Source: Actinomycetes bacterium (GTDB lineage Bacteria > Actinomycetota > Thermoleophilia > Gaiellales > Gaiellaceae). Taken from it: a DNA stretch of 64,000 bases. The translations under genes were made by a program, and so were the position numbers. Every line of letters begins with the position of its first letter. The stretch's first letter is position 1. This document shows positions 45,796-56,331 of the stretch, one piece after another. The notes under the pieces were generated by a model. The model saw only the letters and a program-made list of their open reading frames with translations. It did no database searches and was not told where the DNA came from. Where the stretch lies: assembly GCA_026708005.1 (NCBI GenBank), contig JAPOVR010000102.1, positions 17,421 through 81,420 of the forward strand, read 5' to 3'.

Positions 45796-46580
45796 CGCTC
45801 GACGGTGATCTGCGTCACCTCGGTCTCGGTATCGAAGAGGTCAGCCCGGAACTCAGCATCGCTTTCCCACGACGTCTTCGGAAGCACGCGGCGCTCGAGC
45901 GTGAACGTCGCCGGGCTCTCGGCGAACGGGTACGGATCCAGCCTCACGTGCCACGATCCCCGCGGCTCCATCTGGACCGTGACCTCGTTCCCGTCGTAGT
46001 CGACGGGGATCGGCGCGAGCTCGCCGGCCTCGCCGGCATCGAGGTCCTTCATGCAGAAGTACAGCGAGAGCCGGTCGAAGACCTGGAGGAACTTGTAGTT
46101 GACCCATCGCTCCTCGTCGCTGATACCAAGCGCAGTGATTCGCCCGGGGAACGATGCCTCCTGCTCGGCCACAAACGCATCGACGCGCGCCTGCACGTCC
46201 TCCTGGAACCGCAACTCCAGGCCGGGCTGTGCCCCGTAACGCTCGCGGTAGATGCCCGCGCCGTGCATCGAGGCCAGGAGACCCGCGTAGGGGTCCTCGT
46301 CGGTGATCGCCGAGATGCACGCACGGTAGAAGTCGAGGTGCAGCAGCACCTGGACGTTGAGGAAGTCGCGGGGAGCGTCGGTCTCGGGATCGAGGCTCGG
46401 AGCGCGCTCCCAGACGGCCCAGCCATCGTCATGGCGGACGGAGACGACTGCCAGGGGGCCCTCCGGACGGGGTGCGACGAGGCCGTTCGAGCCCCACGCC
46501 CGACACAGCTGACCCGAGAGGTCGGCATGGTGCGTCTGCATGACGATCTGCCACCCGTTGCCGGTGTCGCGAACGATCAT
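45792..46580 (-). CDS. DUF3891 family protein
   Basis: 262 residues. It starts MIVRDTGNGWQIVMQTHHAD and has RAWGSNGLVAPRP, VSVRHDDGWAVWERAPSLDP and MHGAGIYRERYG, with HH and HDD residues typical of DUF3891, a family whose conserved His/Asp suggest a metal site but whose function is unknown. It is followed by the GAF protein with a 4-base overlap. It probably belongs to the same transcript as the alpha/beta hydrolase and transporter genes downstream. Confidence 0.75.
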   Translation of the reverse strand: MIVRDTGNGWQIVMQTHHADLSGQLCRAWGSNGLVAPRPEGPLAVVSVRHDDGWAVWERAPSLDPETDAPRDFLNVQVLLHLDFYRACISAITDEDPYAGLLASMHGAGIYRERYGAQPGLELRFQEDVQARVDAFVAEQEASFPGRITALGISDEERWVNYKFLQVFDRLSLYFCMKDLDAGEAGELAPIPVDYDGNEVTVQMEPRGSWHVRLDPYPFAESPATFTLERRVLPKTSWESDAEFRADLFDTETEVTQITVER

Positions 46581-46753
46581 CGACCTGACCTCCCTCCTCC
46601 CGAGCGCGAGCGCCCCGCAGCAACCTGACAGAACGTCCCGATCTTACTCCACCCCCGGCTTTGACAGGCCCCGCGCATGGTGGCGCAGGCGTGGGTTGAG
46701 ACCACGCTGCCCGCGGCTGCGACCGCGCCCGCCGCGTTAACGTTGCTGCCGAC

Positions 46754-47620
46754 GTGCGCAGACGCGCTCAGGAGCTGCATGACCCGATTGGCCAGCTGCG
46801 CGGTCCCGCGACGCTCACCGGACGGGCCAGCGCCCGCCTGCGCCGGGAGGTCCGCCAGCGCACGGGCGGTCTGCGCCTGCTCCCGAGCGTCCTCGTCCTC
46901 GGCGCCGCGCGGGCCGGGTCGACCTCGCTCTACACCTACCTGCTCGACCATCCCCGCCTGGCCGCGCCGAGCCACAAGGAGATCCACTACTTCGACCTGA
47001 ACTTCGGCCGCGGACTCGCCTGGTACCAGCGCCATTTTCCCCTTAGGATCAGCGGCAGGATCACCGGCGAGGCGAGCCCGTACTACGTGTTCCACCCGCA
47101 CGCTCCGGAGCGCGTGCGCAGGACTGTCCCCGACGCCAGGCTGATCGTGCTCGTGCGCAATCCGATCGACCGCGCGTACTCCCACCACCAGCTCGCCTGC
47201 CGGCGGGGCCGTGAGCAGCTGTCCTTCGAGGAGGCGATCGACGCCGAGCCTCTGCGCGTCGACCCGGAGACAGAGCGAATCCTCGCCGACCCTACCTACC
47301 GCAGCCTCGCGCACCGGCACCACTCCTACCTGGCGCGCGGGCGCTACGCCGAGCAGCTCGAGCGCTGGCTCTCGTTCTTCCCGAGGGAGCAGCTGCTCGT
47401 GGTGCGAAGCGAGGACCTCTTCGCCGATCCGGCCGAGACGATGAGCAACGTCCACTCATTCCTCGGGCTGCGCGCGCACGAGAAGAGCCCCTACGAGCCG
47501 TACAACCAGCATCCCTACACCGACCTGGCCTCGGCAACGCGCCGACGTCTGTCCGACTACTTCGCGCCGCACAACAGGCGGCTGGCGGAGCTGCTCGGCC
47601 GCGATCTCGGCTGGGACTGA
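46754..47620 (+). CDS. PAPS-dependent sulfotransferase family protein
   Basis: 288 residues. The 5'-phosphosulfate loop is VLVLGAARAGSTSLYTYLLD, and the 3'-phosphate-binding motif is LIVLVRNPIDRAYSHHQLAC. The rest (ITGEASPYYVFHPHAPERVR; FLGLRAHEKSPYEPYNQHPY) matches bacterial members related to heparan-sulfate N-sulfotransferases. It would transfer sulfate from PAPS to a sugar or lipid. It is divergent from the DUF3891 gene and upstream of the broken hyuA; its link to the island's chemistry is not clear. Confidence 0.85.
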   Translation: MRRRAQELHDPIGQLRGPATLTGRASARLRREVRQRTGGLRLLPSVLVLGAARAGSTSLYTYLLDHPRLAAPSHKEIHYFDLNFGRGLAWYQRHFPLRISGRITGEASPYYVFHPHAPERVRRTVPDARLIVLVRNPIDRAYSHHQLACRRGREQLSFEEAIDAEPLRVDPETERILADPTYRSLAHRHHSYLARGRYAEQLERWLSFFPREQLLVVRSEDLFADPAETMSNVHSFLGLRAHEKSPYEPYNQHPYTDLASATRRRLSDYFAPHNRRLAELLGRDLGWD

Positions 47621-47707
47621 GGCCGAGCGTGCGGGTCGCAAAGGCGCACCCGCATCGCATACTCTCTGCGCACTCCCGGGCAAGGGTCCCGGCATTGGAG
47701 GCTACTC

Positions 47708-49746
47708 GTGGCCACGCGAATCGGAGTCGAGGTCGGCGGAACGTTCACTGATCTCGTCTTCTACGACCACGAGCACAGACACGTCCGCGTCGGCAAGAGC
47801 CTGACCACCCCCGCGGTTCCCGACGTCGGAGTCGAGACGGTCGTCGCGGAGACGGTTGGTCGAGAGCCGCTTGCCTGGGCGAGCCTCTTCCCCCACGGGA
47901 CCACCGTGGGCATTAACTCGTTGCTCGAGCGACGCGGGGCCGTCGTCGGCGTCCTGGCGACGCGCGGATTCCGCGATGTGCTCGAGCTACGACGTGCCCA
48001 GCGGGCCGCCTTCTACGACATGCTCTGGGAGGCACCACCACCACTCGTCCCCCCGGCGGCTGCTGCTCGAGGTGACCGAGCGTGTGCTCGCCGATGGAAC
48101 GGTCGAAACGCCGTTCGTCGAAGACGACGTCCGCGCTGCCCTCGAGACCTTCGCCCAGGAGGGCGTCGAGTGCGTGGCCGCCGTGTTCATGAACTCCCAT
48201 GTGAACCCCGCCCACGAGCTAGCAGCGGCGGAGGCCCCCCGACGCTTCGGCTTCGACGGTGACATCTCGCTCTCGCACCAGGTGACCGGCGAGTTCCGCG
48301 AGTACGAGCGCACCTCGACGACCGTCGTCGACGCCTACGTCCGGCCGAAGGTCGCGTGGTATCTCGAAGATCTCGACCAGGCGCTGCGCGACCAGGGCTT
48401 CGCCGGCGAGGCGCTCATCACGAGGTCTGGAGGCGGCGCGCTTACCTTCTCCGAGGCCGAGAAGCGACCCGTCGAAACGGTCATCTCAGGACCTTCGGCC
48501 GGAGGGATGGGCTGCGCTGGGCTCTGCCGCGAACTCGGACTCGAGCAGGGAATCGGCGCCGACGTCGGCGGAACGAGCTTCGACACCTGTCTGATCGTTG
48601 ACGGATACCTGCGCGTGAGGTAGGAAGGTGAGGTCGCAGGCATGCCGCTCCAGATACCGTGGGTGAACGTCCGCTCGATCGGGGCCGGGGCGGATCGATC
48701 GCGCATGGCCGAGGGCGGTCTGCTGAACGTCGGCCCGCGCAGTGCAGGGGCCGACCCGGGACCCGTCTGCTACGGACGCGGAGGTACCGAGCCAACCGTC
48801 ACCGATGCCGCCACGGCGCTCGGGATGCTCGCGCTCGGCGAGGTTGCGAGCGGGGTTAGACTCGATCTCGAGGCCGCGCGAGCATCGGTTGCGGCCCTGG
48901 GTGAGACAGTGGGGCTCGACGGAGAGTCCGTCGCGCAAGGCGTTCTCACGATCGCCAATGCGCAGATGGCCAACGCCATCCGCTCGATCACGGTCGAGGT
49001 CGGCGAGGATCCCCGCCAGGCGGCGCTGGTCGCATTCGGTGGCGCCGGGCCGCTGTTTGGCACCTTGCTGGCCCGGGAGCTCGAGATCGCCCGAATCGTC
49101 GTACCAGCTACGCAGGTAACTTCTCGGCCTGGAGCCTTCTCTCACAGGACTCCACCCGCGCGGCGGCGCGGACGATGGTGACCGGCCTTGGGGAAGAGGG
49201 CCTCACGAGCGCGAACGCGCGCCTGGCTGACCTCTTCAGGCTCCTCCGTGAGCGGACCGCCACCGTCGCTGGCCTCGGCAAGGCCGTCTACGAGGCGGGA
49301 ATCGACCTGCGCTACGAAGGGCAGGAGTATTCGCTGACCGTCCAGCCGCCACTGGCCGATGAGCAAATCGCCGCCTCGGTCACCGAGTCACGGAGATCTT
49401 CGTCCGTAGCTACGAGCGCACGTACGGCCATACGATGGATGCGCCCAGGCAGATCGTCGCCGTTCGCGCAACGTCCCGAACCGAGCTGCCTCGCAAGGAC
49501 GTCAGCGCTGTGAGCTCGAACGGGGATGCCCGTTCGTCGGCCCCGACAGCGGTGGAGGCGTTCTCGTTCACCAAGGAACGCCGTCTGAGCTTTGACGTCG
49601 TGGGTCGTTCGACGCTGCCGATCGGCACGACGGTCACGGGCCCGGCCATTGCGACCGAGGAAACCGCGACAACCTACCTCGACGCCGGCTTCAGGATCGA
49701 GGTCGATCCGTCGGGAGCACTGCTCGTGAACGACGAGGAGGCTTGA
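47708..49746 (+). pseudogene. HyuA-type hydantoinase/oxoprolinase A subunit, disrupted
   Basis: From the start at 47708 the product begins TRIGVEVGGTFTDLVFYDHE (ATP loop). The frame shifts near 48050, then runs through YERTSTTVVDAYVRPKVAWY, ISGPSAGGMGCAGLCRELGL and ADVGGTSFDTCLIVDGYLRV. It meets TAG at 48621-48623 and continues in frame as EGEVAGMPLQIPWVNVRSIG. Further single-base shifts occur near 49108 (restoring NFSAWSLLSQDSTRAAARTM) and near 49385 (restoring VRSYERTYGHTMDAPRQIVA). The end, TTYLDAGFRIEVDPSGALLV, is the normal C-terminus. HyuA and HyuB form ATP-dependent cyclic-amide hydrolases. An intact homologue lies at 61.1-63.1 kb. Confidence 0.88.
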
Positions 49747-49747
49747 C

Positions 49748-51522
49748 GTGATAGCTGCCGACGTTGTCACCCATCGCGCCGTGGCCGGATCTGCGACTCG
49801 GATGGCCGACGAGGACCCGATCTCAACCCAGGTCGTGCGCCACGGGCTCGATGCGACAGCCGACCAGTTGCTCGTGGCACTGCGGCGCACGGCGCTCTCG
49901 CCGGTCATCTACGACGCGCGCGACTTCGCCGGCGCGTTCTACGACACGCAGTTCCGACGACTCGCGCAGATGCAGAGCCTGCCGGTCTTCCTCGGCGCTC
50001 TTGGCTACTGTGCCGAGGCTGCGGTGGCGCAGGCTGGCGGAGCGGACGTCCTCAAGCCGGGCGAAGTGCTCCTCTCGAACTACGCCTACAACACCGGCTC
50101 TCACCAGAGCGATGTCGCGGTGATCGTCCCCGGGTTCTTCGAGGGGGAGCTGATCTGCTACGCGGTGATCAAGGCCCACTACATGGACGTCGGCGGCGCC
50201 TGGCTGTTTGCCACCCACACCGACAACATCTGGCAGGAGGGCACGATCTACCCGGGCGTTCGCATCTACCGCCGCGGCGAGTTGAACGAGAACCTCTGGC
50301 GCACCACGCTCGTGAACACCCGTACGCCCAAGAACTTCGCCGGAGACACGATCGCGCGGGTCGGCGCTTGTCGGATCGCGCTCGAGGCCTTCAACCGCGT
50401 CATCGATCGTTAAGGCCTCAAGCGCTTCAGGCAGACCGCCGAGTTCATGTTCGACCATTCCGAGGAGGTAACTCGGGGCGTCATCGAGTCGATCCCCGAC
50501 GGGCGCTATGCGGTCGAGGCCGCCGCCCACAACGATGGTATCTCGGACGAACTCGTCCCCTTCGAGATCGTCCCCTTCGAGATCGTCGGGGAGGTTGCGG
50601 ACTCCGACATCATCGTGGACGTCTCGAACGCTCCTCCGCAGACCGAGGGGCCGATCAACTGCACGCCGCCGACGATCGTGTCGCGCACCCGTTGCGCGAT
50701 TATGGCGCTCGCGGCAGGAGGCGAAACCGCCAACGAAGGGCACTTTCGGCCGATTGAGGTGCGCACGCGGCCGGGAACGTTGCTCCACTGTCTCCCGCCG
50801 GCCCCAATGGCGATGTACTCATGGCCATCGATCCACGCCATCGACCACATCCACCGTGCGCTTGCTGGCGTCGTCCCGGAGCGAGTGCCGGCCCAGCCTG
50901 GCTCGGACGTCGGCGCGTTCAACGCCTAGGGCATCAGGGAGGACGGCGTGTTCTGGGCTGACGGATCGATTCACGCGGGAGGACAGGGCGCCTCGCTGGC
51001 GCTTGGGGACGGCGGAAGCCCGCTCGCCCACATCTCCTGCTAGGGGACGCGAGGAACGAGCTGGGAGGTGTGGGAGTCACGCACCCCGCTCCTCATCGAG
51101 AAGTTCGAGCTGGCGGCCGACTCGGGCGGTGCTGGACGACTCCGTGGAGGGACTGGTATCGACACCCACTACCGAGCCCTGCGCGAAGTCTACGCGACCG
51201 TCCTGTGGGAGCGAACGCGAAGCCGCCCCTTCGGTCTCTTCGGCGGTGAGTCGGCACGGCCCAACCAGGTCTCGGTCGTTCTGCCGGATGGCTCTGTGAC
51301 CGAGTATTCGAAGGCGAGCGCGGTGCGGTTTCCGCCCGGGACGGTTATCCGGCTCGAGACGGGCGGCGGCGGCCTCGGTTCCAAAGGCGAGCGGGCGCCC
51401 GAGGCGGTGCTCGCCGACATCCCCGAGGGATAGGTCAGCGAGGAGGGGCACGACGAGACTACCCGCACGCCTTCGTCCCCGAGCCATCGGCGGCTAGGAA
51501 CCCAGAGCCGCTTGAGCGCTGA
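49748..51522 (+). pseudogene. HyuB-type hydantoinase/oxoprolinase B subunit, four in-frame stops
   Basis: It begins two bases after the hyuA stop; the conserved start is ATG 49802 (MADEDPISTQVVRHGLDATA). The single frame is interrupted by TAA at 50411, TAG at 50927, TAG at 51041 and TAG at 51431. After the last stop a one-base shift restores the normal tail ARRDYPHAFVPEPSAA. Conserved HyuB pieces remain between the stops: LSNYAYNTGSHQSDVAVIVP, TTLVNTRTPKNFAGD, NCTPPTIVSRTRCAIMALAA, WESRTPLLIEKFELAADSGG. A 15-base tandem duplication (50553-50582) adds VPFEI twice. Likely original residues at the stops are Tyr, Trp, Trp and Tyr. Confidence 0.9.
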
Positions 51523-51523
51523 G

Positions 51524-52615
51524 ATGAGCATGCCGAGCCAGCCGCTCAGCATCGACCGCATGGTGAACTGGGGCCGCTTCTGCGGTGACGAAATCCCGGT
51601 CGGCGATGTTCGACGCGCGCCGGAGCTCGAGGCTCCGAGCGAGTGGCTGAGCTTCTGGACGCAAACAGGCGATGCCTACGAAGAGCGTGCCGAAGCAGCT
51701 GCCGAAGCAGGTCACCACCTGCCAGCCGGCAGGTGGCTCTGGCTCGCGTCGATGAGCTACCACCAATGCCAGTACATGTGGTACCACGAGCCGTAGCGCA
51801 AAGAGGCCGCGCAGCGTCGCAAGCAGGACCTGTACAACGGGGCAGCCCCCCACCTACAGCCGCCCGCGGAGAGGGTGGAGATCTCATTCGAAGGCCACCC
51901 GATTCCGGGGTTTCTCAGGCTGCCGCTTGGCGACAGACCCGACGCGGGCTGGCCGTGCGTCGTGCTCCTCGGCGGACTTGAGAGCACCAAGGAGGAAAGC
52001 CACGAGTTCGAGAACCTCTGCCTCGAACGAGGCTTGGCCACGTTCGCCTTCGACGGGCCGGGCCAAGGCGAGTTCTCCTTTCGTTCGGCTCCAACCCCAT
52101 TTCGAGCGATGCGCCTCAGCCGTTGTGGACTTCCTCGTGACCCGCGAGGCAGTCGGTACGGATCGCCTCGGCGTGCTCGGTCGCAGCCTGGGCGGTCACT
52201 ACGCCATCCGGTGCGCAGCTCATGACCACCGTTTGCGTGCCTGTGTCAGCTAGGGCGGATCGTGGAGCGAAGACCCTGGGACGAGCTTCCCGAAACCGAG
52301 CTGCGGGCGTGGCTCTATGCGGCCGGCTTCACCGAGAATCCACGCGACGGACTCGAGTATCTGCGATCGTCGCTCGACCTCAGCGACATCGTGCACAGAC
52401 TGCGGGCACCGACCCTTGCGGTCCTGGGCGGCTCACAGGTCGGGCGCGACGAGGGTGGCGACTGGCTCGACGCCGGCATGGACTACAACCTCGATCGCCA
52501 CCTGGACGAGTTCCCTGGGGACACGATCCAGCTGGACATCGTCCCGGGCGGCGACCACTGCTGCCACAACCGCGGCCAGCTCGTCCGCCCACAGATGGCG
52601 GACTGGCTGACGTAG
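51524..52615 (+). pseudogene. Alpha/beta hydrolase (esterase/pseudooxynicotine-hydrolase-like), disrupted
   Basis: It starts at ATG 51524, two bases after the hyuB remnant. The N-terminal cap (WGRFCGDEIPVGDVRRAPEL; WLWLASMSYHQCQYMWYHEP) is followed by TAG at 51794 and then continues in frame (RVEISFEGHPIPGFLRLPLG; ATFAFDGPGQGEFSFRSAPT). Shifts near 52100 and 52255 and a TAG at 52251 separate GVLGRSLGGHYAIRCAAHDH (nucleophile elbow) from DIVHRLRAPTLAVLGGSQVG and the His-bearing IVPGGDHCCHNR. The architecture, a large N-terminal cap before the hydrolase core, recalls 2,6-dihydroxypseudooxynicotine hydrolase and FrsA-like esterases. Non-functional as it stands. Confidence 0.8.
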
Positions 52616-52629
52616 CGACGGCCGACCCA

Positions 52630-54690
52630 TCAGCCAGCCGGCAGCTCAGCCTCCTCCCAGCGCTCCAGCTCGCCCTCGACGATGTAGCGCTCGGCCGGAC
52701 CACCCCACAGCTCTCGCCCAGCGAGATAGCCCTCGTAGATCGCATGGTCGAGCCGGCGAGGTGCGAGACAGTCTCCGATGCGATGGAGGTGCTCGACCCT
52801 GCCCTTCAGCAAGAAGTAGAGGTCCTCGCTCGCCTCCAGACCGGTGAGCAGCACGAGCGTCTCGACGCCTTCGAGCAGCGTCTCTGCGCCTGTGTAGAGG
52901 TTGACCATCGTGAGCGCATCGCCGCTCAGCTCCCTCGCCCATGAGTTGACGTGGTAGCTGAGGCCTTTCTCGAAGAGACGGCCATAGATGATGGGGTGCT
53001 CGAGTGTCGGGAGCGTGAACGGGAACAGCGACGTCCAGGGCGTGATCAGCGCGACGTGCTTGCCCCGGTCGAGCAGCACCTCGGCGACCCCTGCCGCGTA
53101 TCGCGTGCCATCGTCCTCCAGCACGACGACCCGATCGCCGACCTCCCGCGTCTGCTGAAGCACCTCCCAGGCTGTGACGACGTTGTCCTGGTCAGCCTCT
53201 GGCAGCCGATCGACAAAGGGAGCAAACGTCGAGAATCCGCTGCACGAGGGCGTCGCGCCGGTCGCGACGATGACGCCGTCCGGGGCCAGCTCGAGTACGA
53301 CGTCGGCCGTCGCTCTTCCCCGAGACGCCCGCCGACGCCGTGTTTGCCCATCTGGACCTCTAGATCCCTGGTAACCCAGCCGAACGTCTCCCGGCCCGGC
53401 GTCGCGAGGATGAGGTTCACCTGCCCACCGAGACGCTCTTCGCGCTCGAAGAGCGTCTCCTGGTGCCCGCGCTTGGCCAGGGTTTCCGCCGCCTTCATCC
53501 CGGCGGGACCACCGCCCGCCACAAGCCAATTAGCTGGTGATTCGGCCGGCGTCAACGTCCCGAACTTGCTCTCGCGTCCAGCCACGGGTTGATCGTGCAC
53601 CCTGCGGGCGTCACCTTGAACAGGCGACCGATGCAGGCCTGATTGCACCGGATGCAGTGGTAGATCTCGTCCTCCCGACCCTGCATCGCCTTGGTGGCGA
53701 ACTCGGGGTCGGCGATCTGCGCACGTGTCATCGCGACCATGTCGGCCTTCCCCGAGGCGATGATGCCCTCGGCTGACCCGGCATCCTTGATACCGCCGAC
53801 TGCAAACACCGGCACGGCTGCTACCGCCGACTTGACCGTGCTGACCATGTCGATGAGCCAGCCATCCGGAATGTCCGAGGGGGCGGGCGCCCAGTAGAGG
53901 TTGTGGTATCCACCGGCGGTGACGTTCACGAAGTCGATCGGCCCGGAGTCTTCGAGCACGGCTGCCGCGCGCGCGACCTCCTCGACCTGGAGACCGCCAT
54001 CCATGTAGTCGCTCAGGGCGACGCGAATGCCCACCACGTAGTCGAGCCCGACGCGGCGCCTGACTGCGGCGACCACCTCGCGGGCGAGCCGAAGGCGGTT
54101 CTCGAACGAGCCCCCGCACTCGTCCGAGCGCTTGTTCCAGATCGGCGACAGGAACTGGTGCAGGAGGTAGCTGTGTCCCATGTGGACCTCGACGCCGTCG
54201 AAGCCGGCCTCGCGCATGTTCTCGGCAGTGCGCCCCCAGGAGTCGACGATCTCCGCGATGTCCTCGCGCTCCATCACCTTGGGCAGCTCGCCGTTGGCCG
54301 GCGACGTGACGGCTGACGAGCCCCCGAGCACCCTGAGGTCATCGACGGCATCACTCGAGCCGTTCAGCCCGAAGTGGTTGACCTGCGCGATGATCGCCGC
54401 GCCCTCCGCATGGACAGCCTCCGTCACCCGGCGCTGACTCGGAATCAGTCCGGAAGGTAGCCCCACGGAAATCGCGGTGCGCCCTGGGTCGACGTCGGGT
54501 GAACGAGCCGGTTTCCGACGATGATGAGACCAACGCCGCCTCGCGCCTTGGCCGCCAGATAGTCGCGGTCGCGCCTGGAATCGGTGCCGTCCTGCGCGTA
54601 GTGCGTAATCTGGGCGGTCGCAACCATTCGATTCCTCACGGTCAGCCCACCGATTTCGAGCGGGCTAAACAGCTGCGGGTACGAGCTCAT
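52630..54690 (-). pseudogene. Second OYE/2,4-dienoyl-CoA reductase-like gene, three frameshifts
   Basis: It starts at 54690 (SSYPQLFSPLEIGGLTVRNR) and is laid out like the intact gene at 33605. Frame changes occur near 54450, near 53565 (just after the Fe-S region CIRCNQACIGRLFKVTPAGC) and near 53310. Between them the barrel (VEVHMGHSYLLHQFLSPIWN), the FAD loop NWLVAGGGPAGMKAAETLAK and the C-terminal NAD domain (DRVVVLEDDGTRYAAGVAEV) are well preserved. This copy keeps all four cluster cysteines, unlike the intact paralogue. Confidence 0.88.
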
Positions 54691-54842
54691 CGCTCCTCCT
54701 CCCGCCCGCCTCCACGAGCGAGCCGTTCATGCTTCTGACTTTTCGCCGGAGCGGTCACCGGCCTCGGCCATGGCCGGCGCGAGGACGTGTCGATCGGTCG
54801 CACACGGAGGGCCAAAGCCGCCAGCGGCATGCGAACTCGCGA

Positions 54843-55845
54843 TCACCGTACGAGCAGAACCGGCTTCGGTACGAGCCCACGCTCGGAGACCGCGGCCGCC
54901 TCGTTGATCTCGGAGAAGGCGTAGTGGCGAATCAGGCGGTCAAACGGCAAGCGGCCAGCCGCATAGAGCTCGAGCAGCCGGGGGAATGAGCCGGTCAGGA
55001 TCGACATCGCCTTCGGTCACCCCACGCACCGACCGCCCCCGCAAGATCGTGGTCATGTCCAGGCGGGCCTCGGCGCCATAGGGAGCCGCGCCGACGAGTC
55101 CGCACAGGCCGGTCTCGCGAAGAAAGTCAACCGCCTGTCGGAAGGCGGCGGGATCGCCAGTCGCATCGAGCGAGTACTGGGCGCCTCCGGGGCACATCCG
55201 CCGCACCGCCTCGACGGGGTCGCTGTCCTGGGCGTGGATCGTTTCGTCGGCACCGAGCTCAGCCGCAAGCGCGAGCCGATCGGGCCGCCGATCGACAGCG
55301 ATGATGGGCAGGCAGCCGACGATCGCAGCCGCCATCACCGCGCAGAGTCCAACGGCACCGGTACCAAAGATCGCGATGCTCGCTCCCGCTTCCGGGCAAA
55401 GCGCGTTCAACACCGCGCCGCCCCAGTCTGCACGCTGCACCCTAGCGGGCTGATCGTCTCCAGCGGGAGGTCCTTCGAGACCACGACGACCGCCCGTTCA
55501 TCCACAATCCAGTGCGTGGCAAACGACGACTGTCCCATGAACTCGCCGTAGATCGTGAGGCCCCGGCACGAGAGCGGCGTTGATCCATCGAGGCGGGTGC
55601 CCCCGAAATTGGCCCTGAACATCAGGTCGCAGTACGGCGTGCGTCCTCGCAGGCAATTCTCGCAGCGCCCGCATGAGGCGAACGTCATGACCACATGGTC
55701 TCCGGGCCGAGCCTTCGTGACCCGCTCGCCGCCACCAACCCTCTGCCGAAGCCGACGGGCCGTCGCCCTGTCCGGCGCGGGGCCGACGCAATAGCCGCCG
55801 AGCAGCGCCTCGCCGACAAGGGGGGCGGCTTCTCGGTCAGGTGCA
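54843..55845 (-). pseudogene. Zn-dependent alcohol dehydrogenase (aryl-alcohol type), truncated and frameshifted
   Basis: The reverse strand encodes KARPGDHVVMTFASCGRCEN with the structural-zinc cysteines CGRCENCLRGRTPYC, then the NAD domain (SIAIFGTGAVGLCAVMAAAI) after a frame change near 55440, and the C-terminal LPFDRLIRHYAFSEINEAAA in a third frame after about 54990. The first 60-70 residues, including the catalytic-zinc Cys, are missing. The recognisable part stops where the leuD 3' end begins, so the N-terminus was lost by deletion. Confidence 0.8.
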
Positions 55846-56331
55846 CGAGAGCCGGCGGCGGCCCCACCCCGCGAGGCCGCCCGCCCTGATCATCTCGAGC
55901 ATGAAGGCCGGCAGCGGTGTGGCCTGGAAGGAGGCCTCGCCCACGCAGACCTCGCCCGAGTCTGTGTCGATCCGGATGAGGTCGCCGGTCTGCGCGGCCG
56001 CAGCGGCCTCCGGAGCCGTCATGACGAGCAGACCGAAGTTCACGCAGCTGCGCTGGAAGATGCGCGCGAAGCTCGCTCCCAACACGCGACGGGTGCCAGA
56101 GGCCTTCATCGCGTGGGGCACGTGCTCCCGCGAGGAGCCCGTGCCGAATTTCTCGCCGGCGACGAGCACCGTCTCGCCGGTCAGCTCATCGCGCAGTGAC
56201 GGGTCGAGCCCCTCAAAGAGGTGGTTCTTCATCTTCTCGACACCGAGGACGTTCAGGAACTGGCCCGAGTACAGCACGTCAGTGTCGATGCCGTTCCCCT
56301 CGACCACGACGGCCCGACCCTCGATGATCAC
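55837..56331 (-). CDS. LeuD-like (de)hydratase small subunit
   Basis: 164 residues, complete swivelling domain. NGIDTDVLYSGQFLNVLGVE is the N-terminal motif, and GEKFGTGSSREHVPHAMKAS is the signature of aconitase-superfamily small subunits. It matches archaeal-type 3-isopropylmalate or homoaconitate dehydratase, and also dimethylmaleate hydratase small subunits. Its large-subunit partner upstream is broken, so a working complex would need another large subunit. The end of the frame overlaps the truncated alcohol dehydrogenase. Confidence 0.85.
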   Translation of the reverse strand: MIIEGRAVVVEGNGIDTDVLYSGQFLNVLGVEKMKNHLFEGLDPSLRDELTGETVLVAGEKFGTGSSREHVPHAMKASGTRRVLGASFARIFQRSCVNFGLLVMTAPEAAAAAQTGDLIRIDTDSGEVCVGEASFQATPLPAFMLEMIRAGGLAGWGRRRLSCT

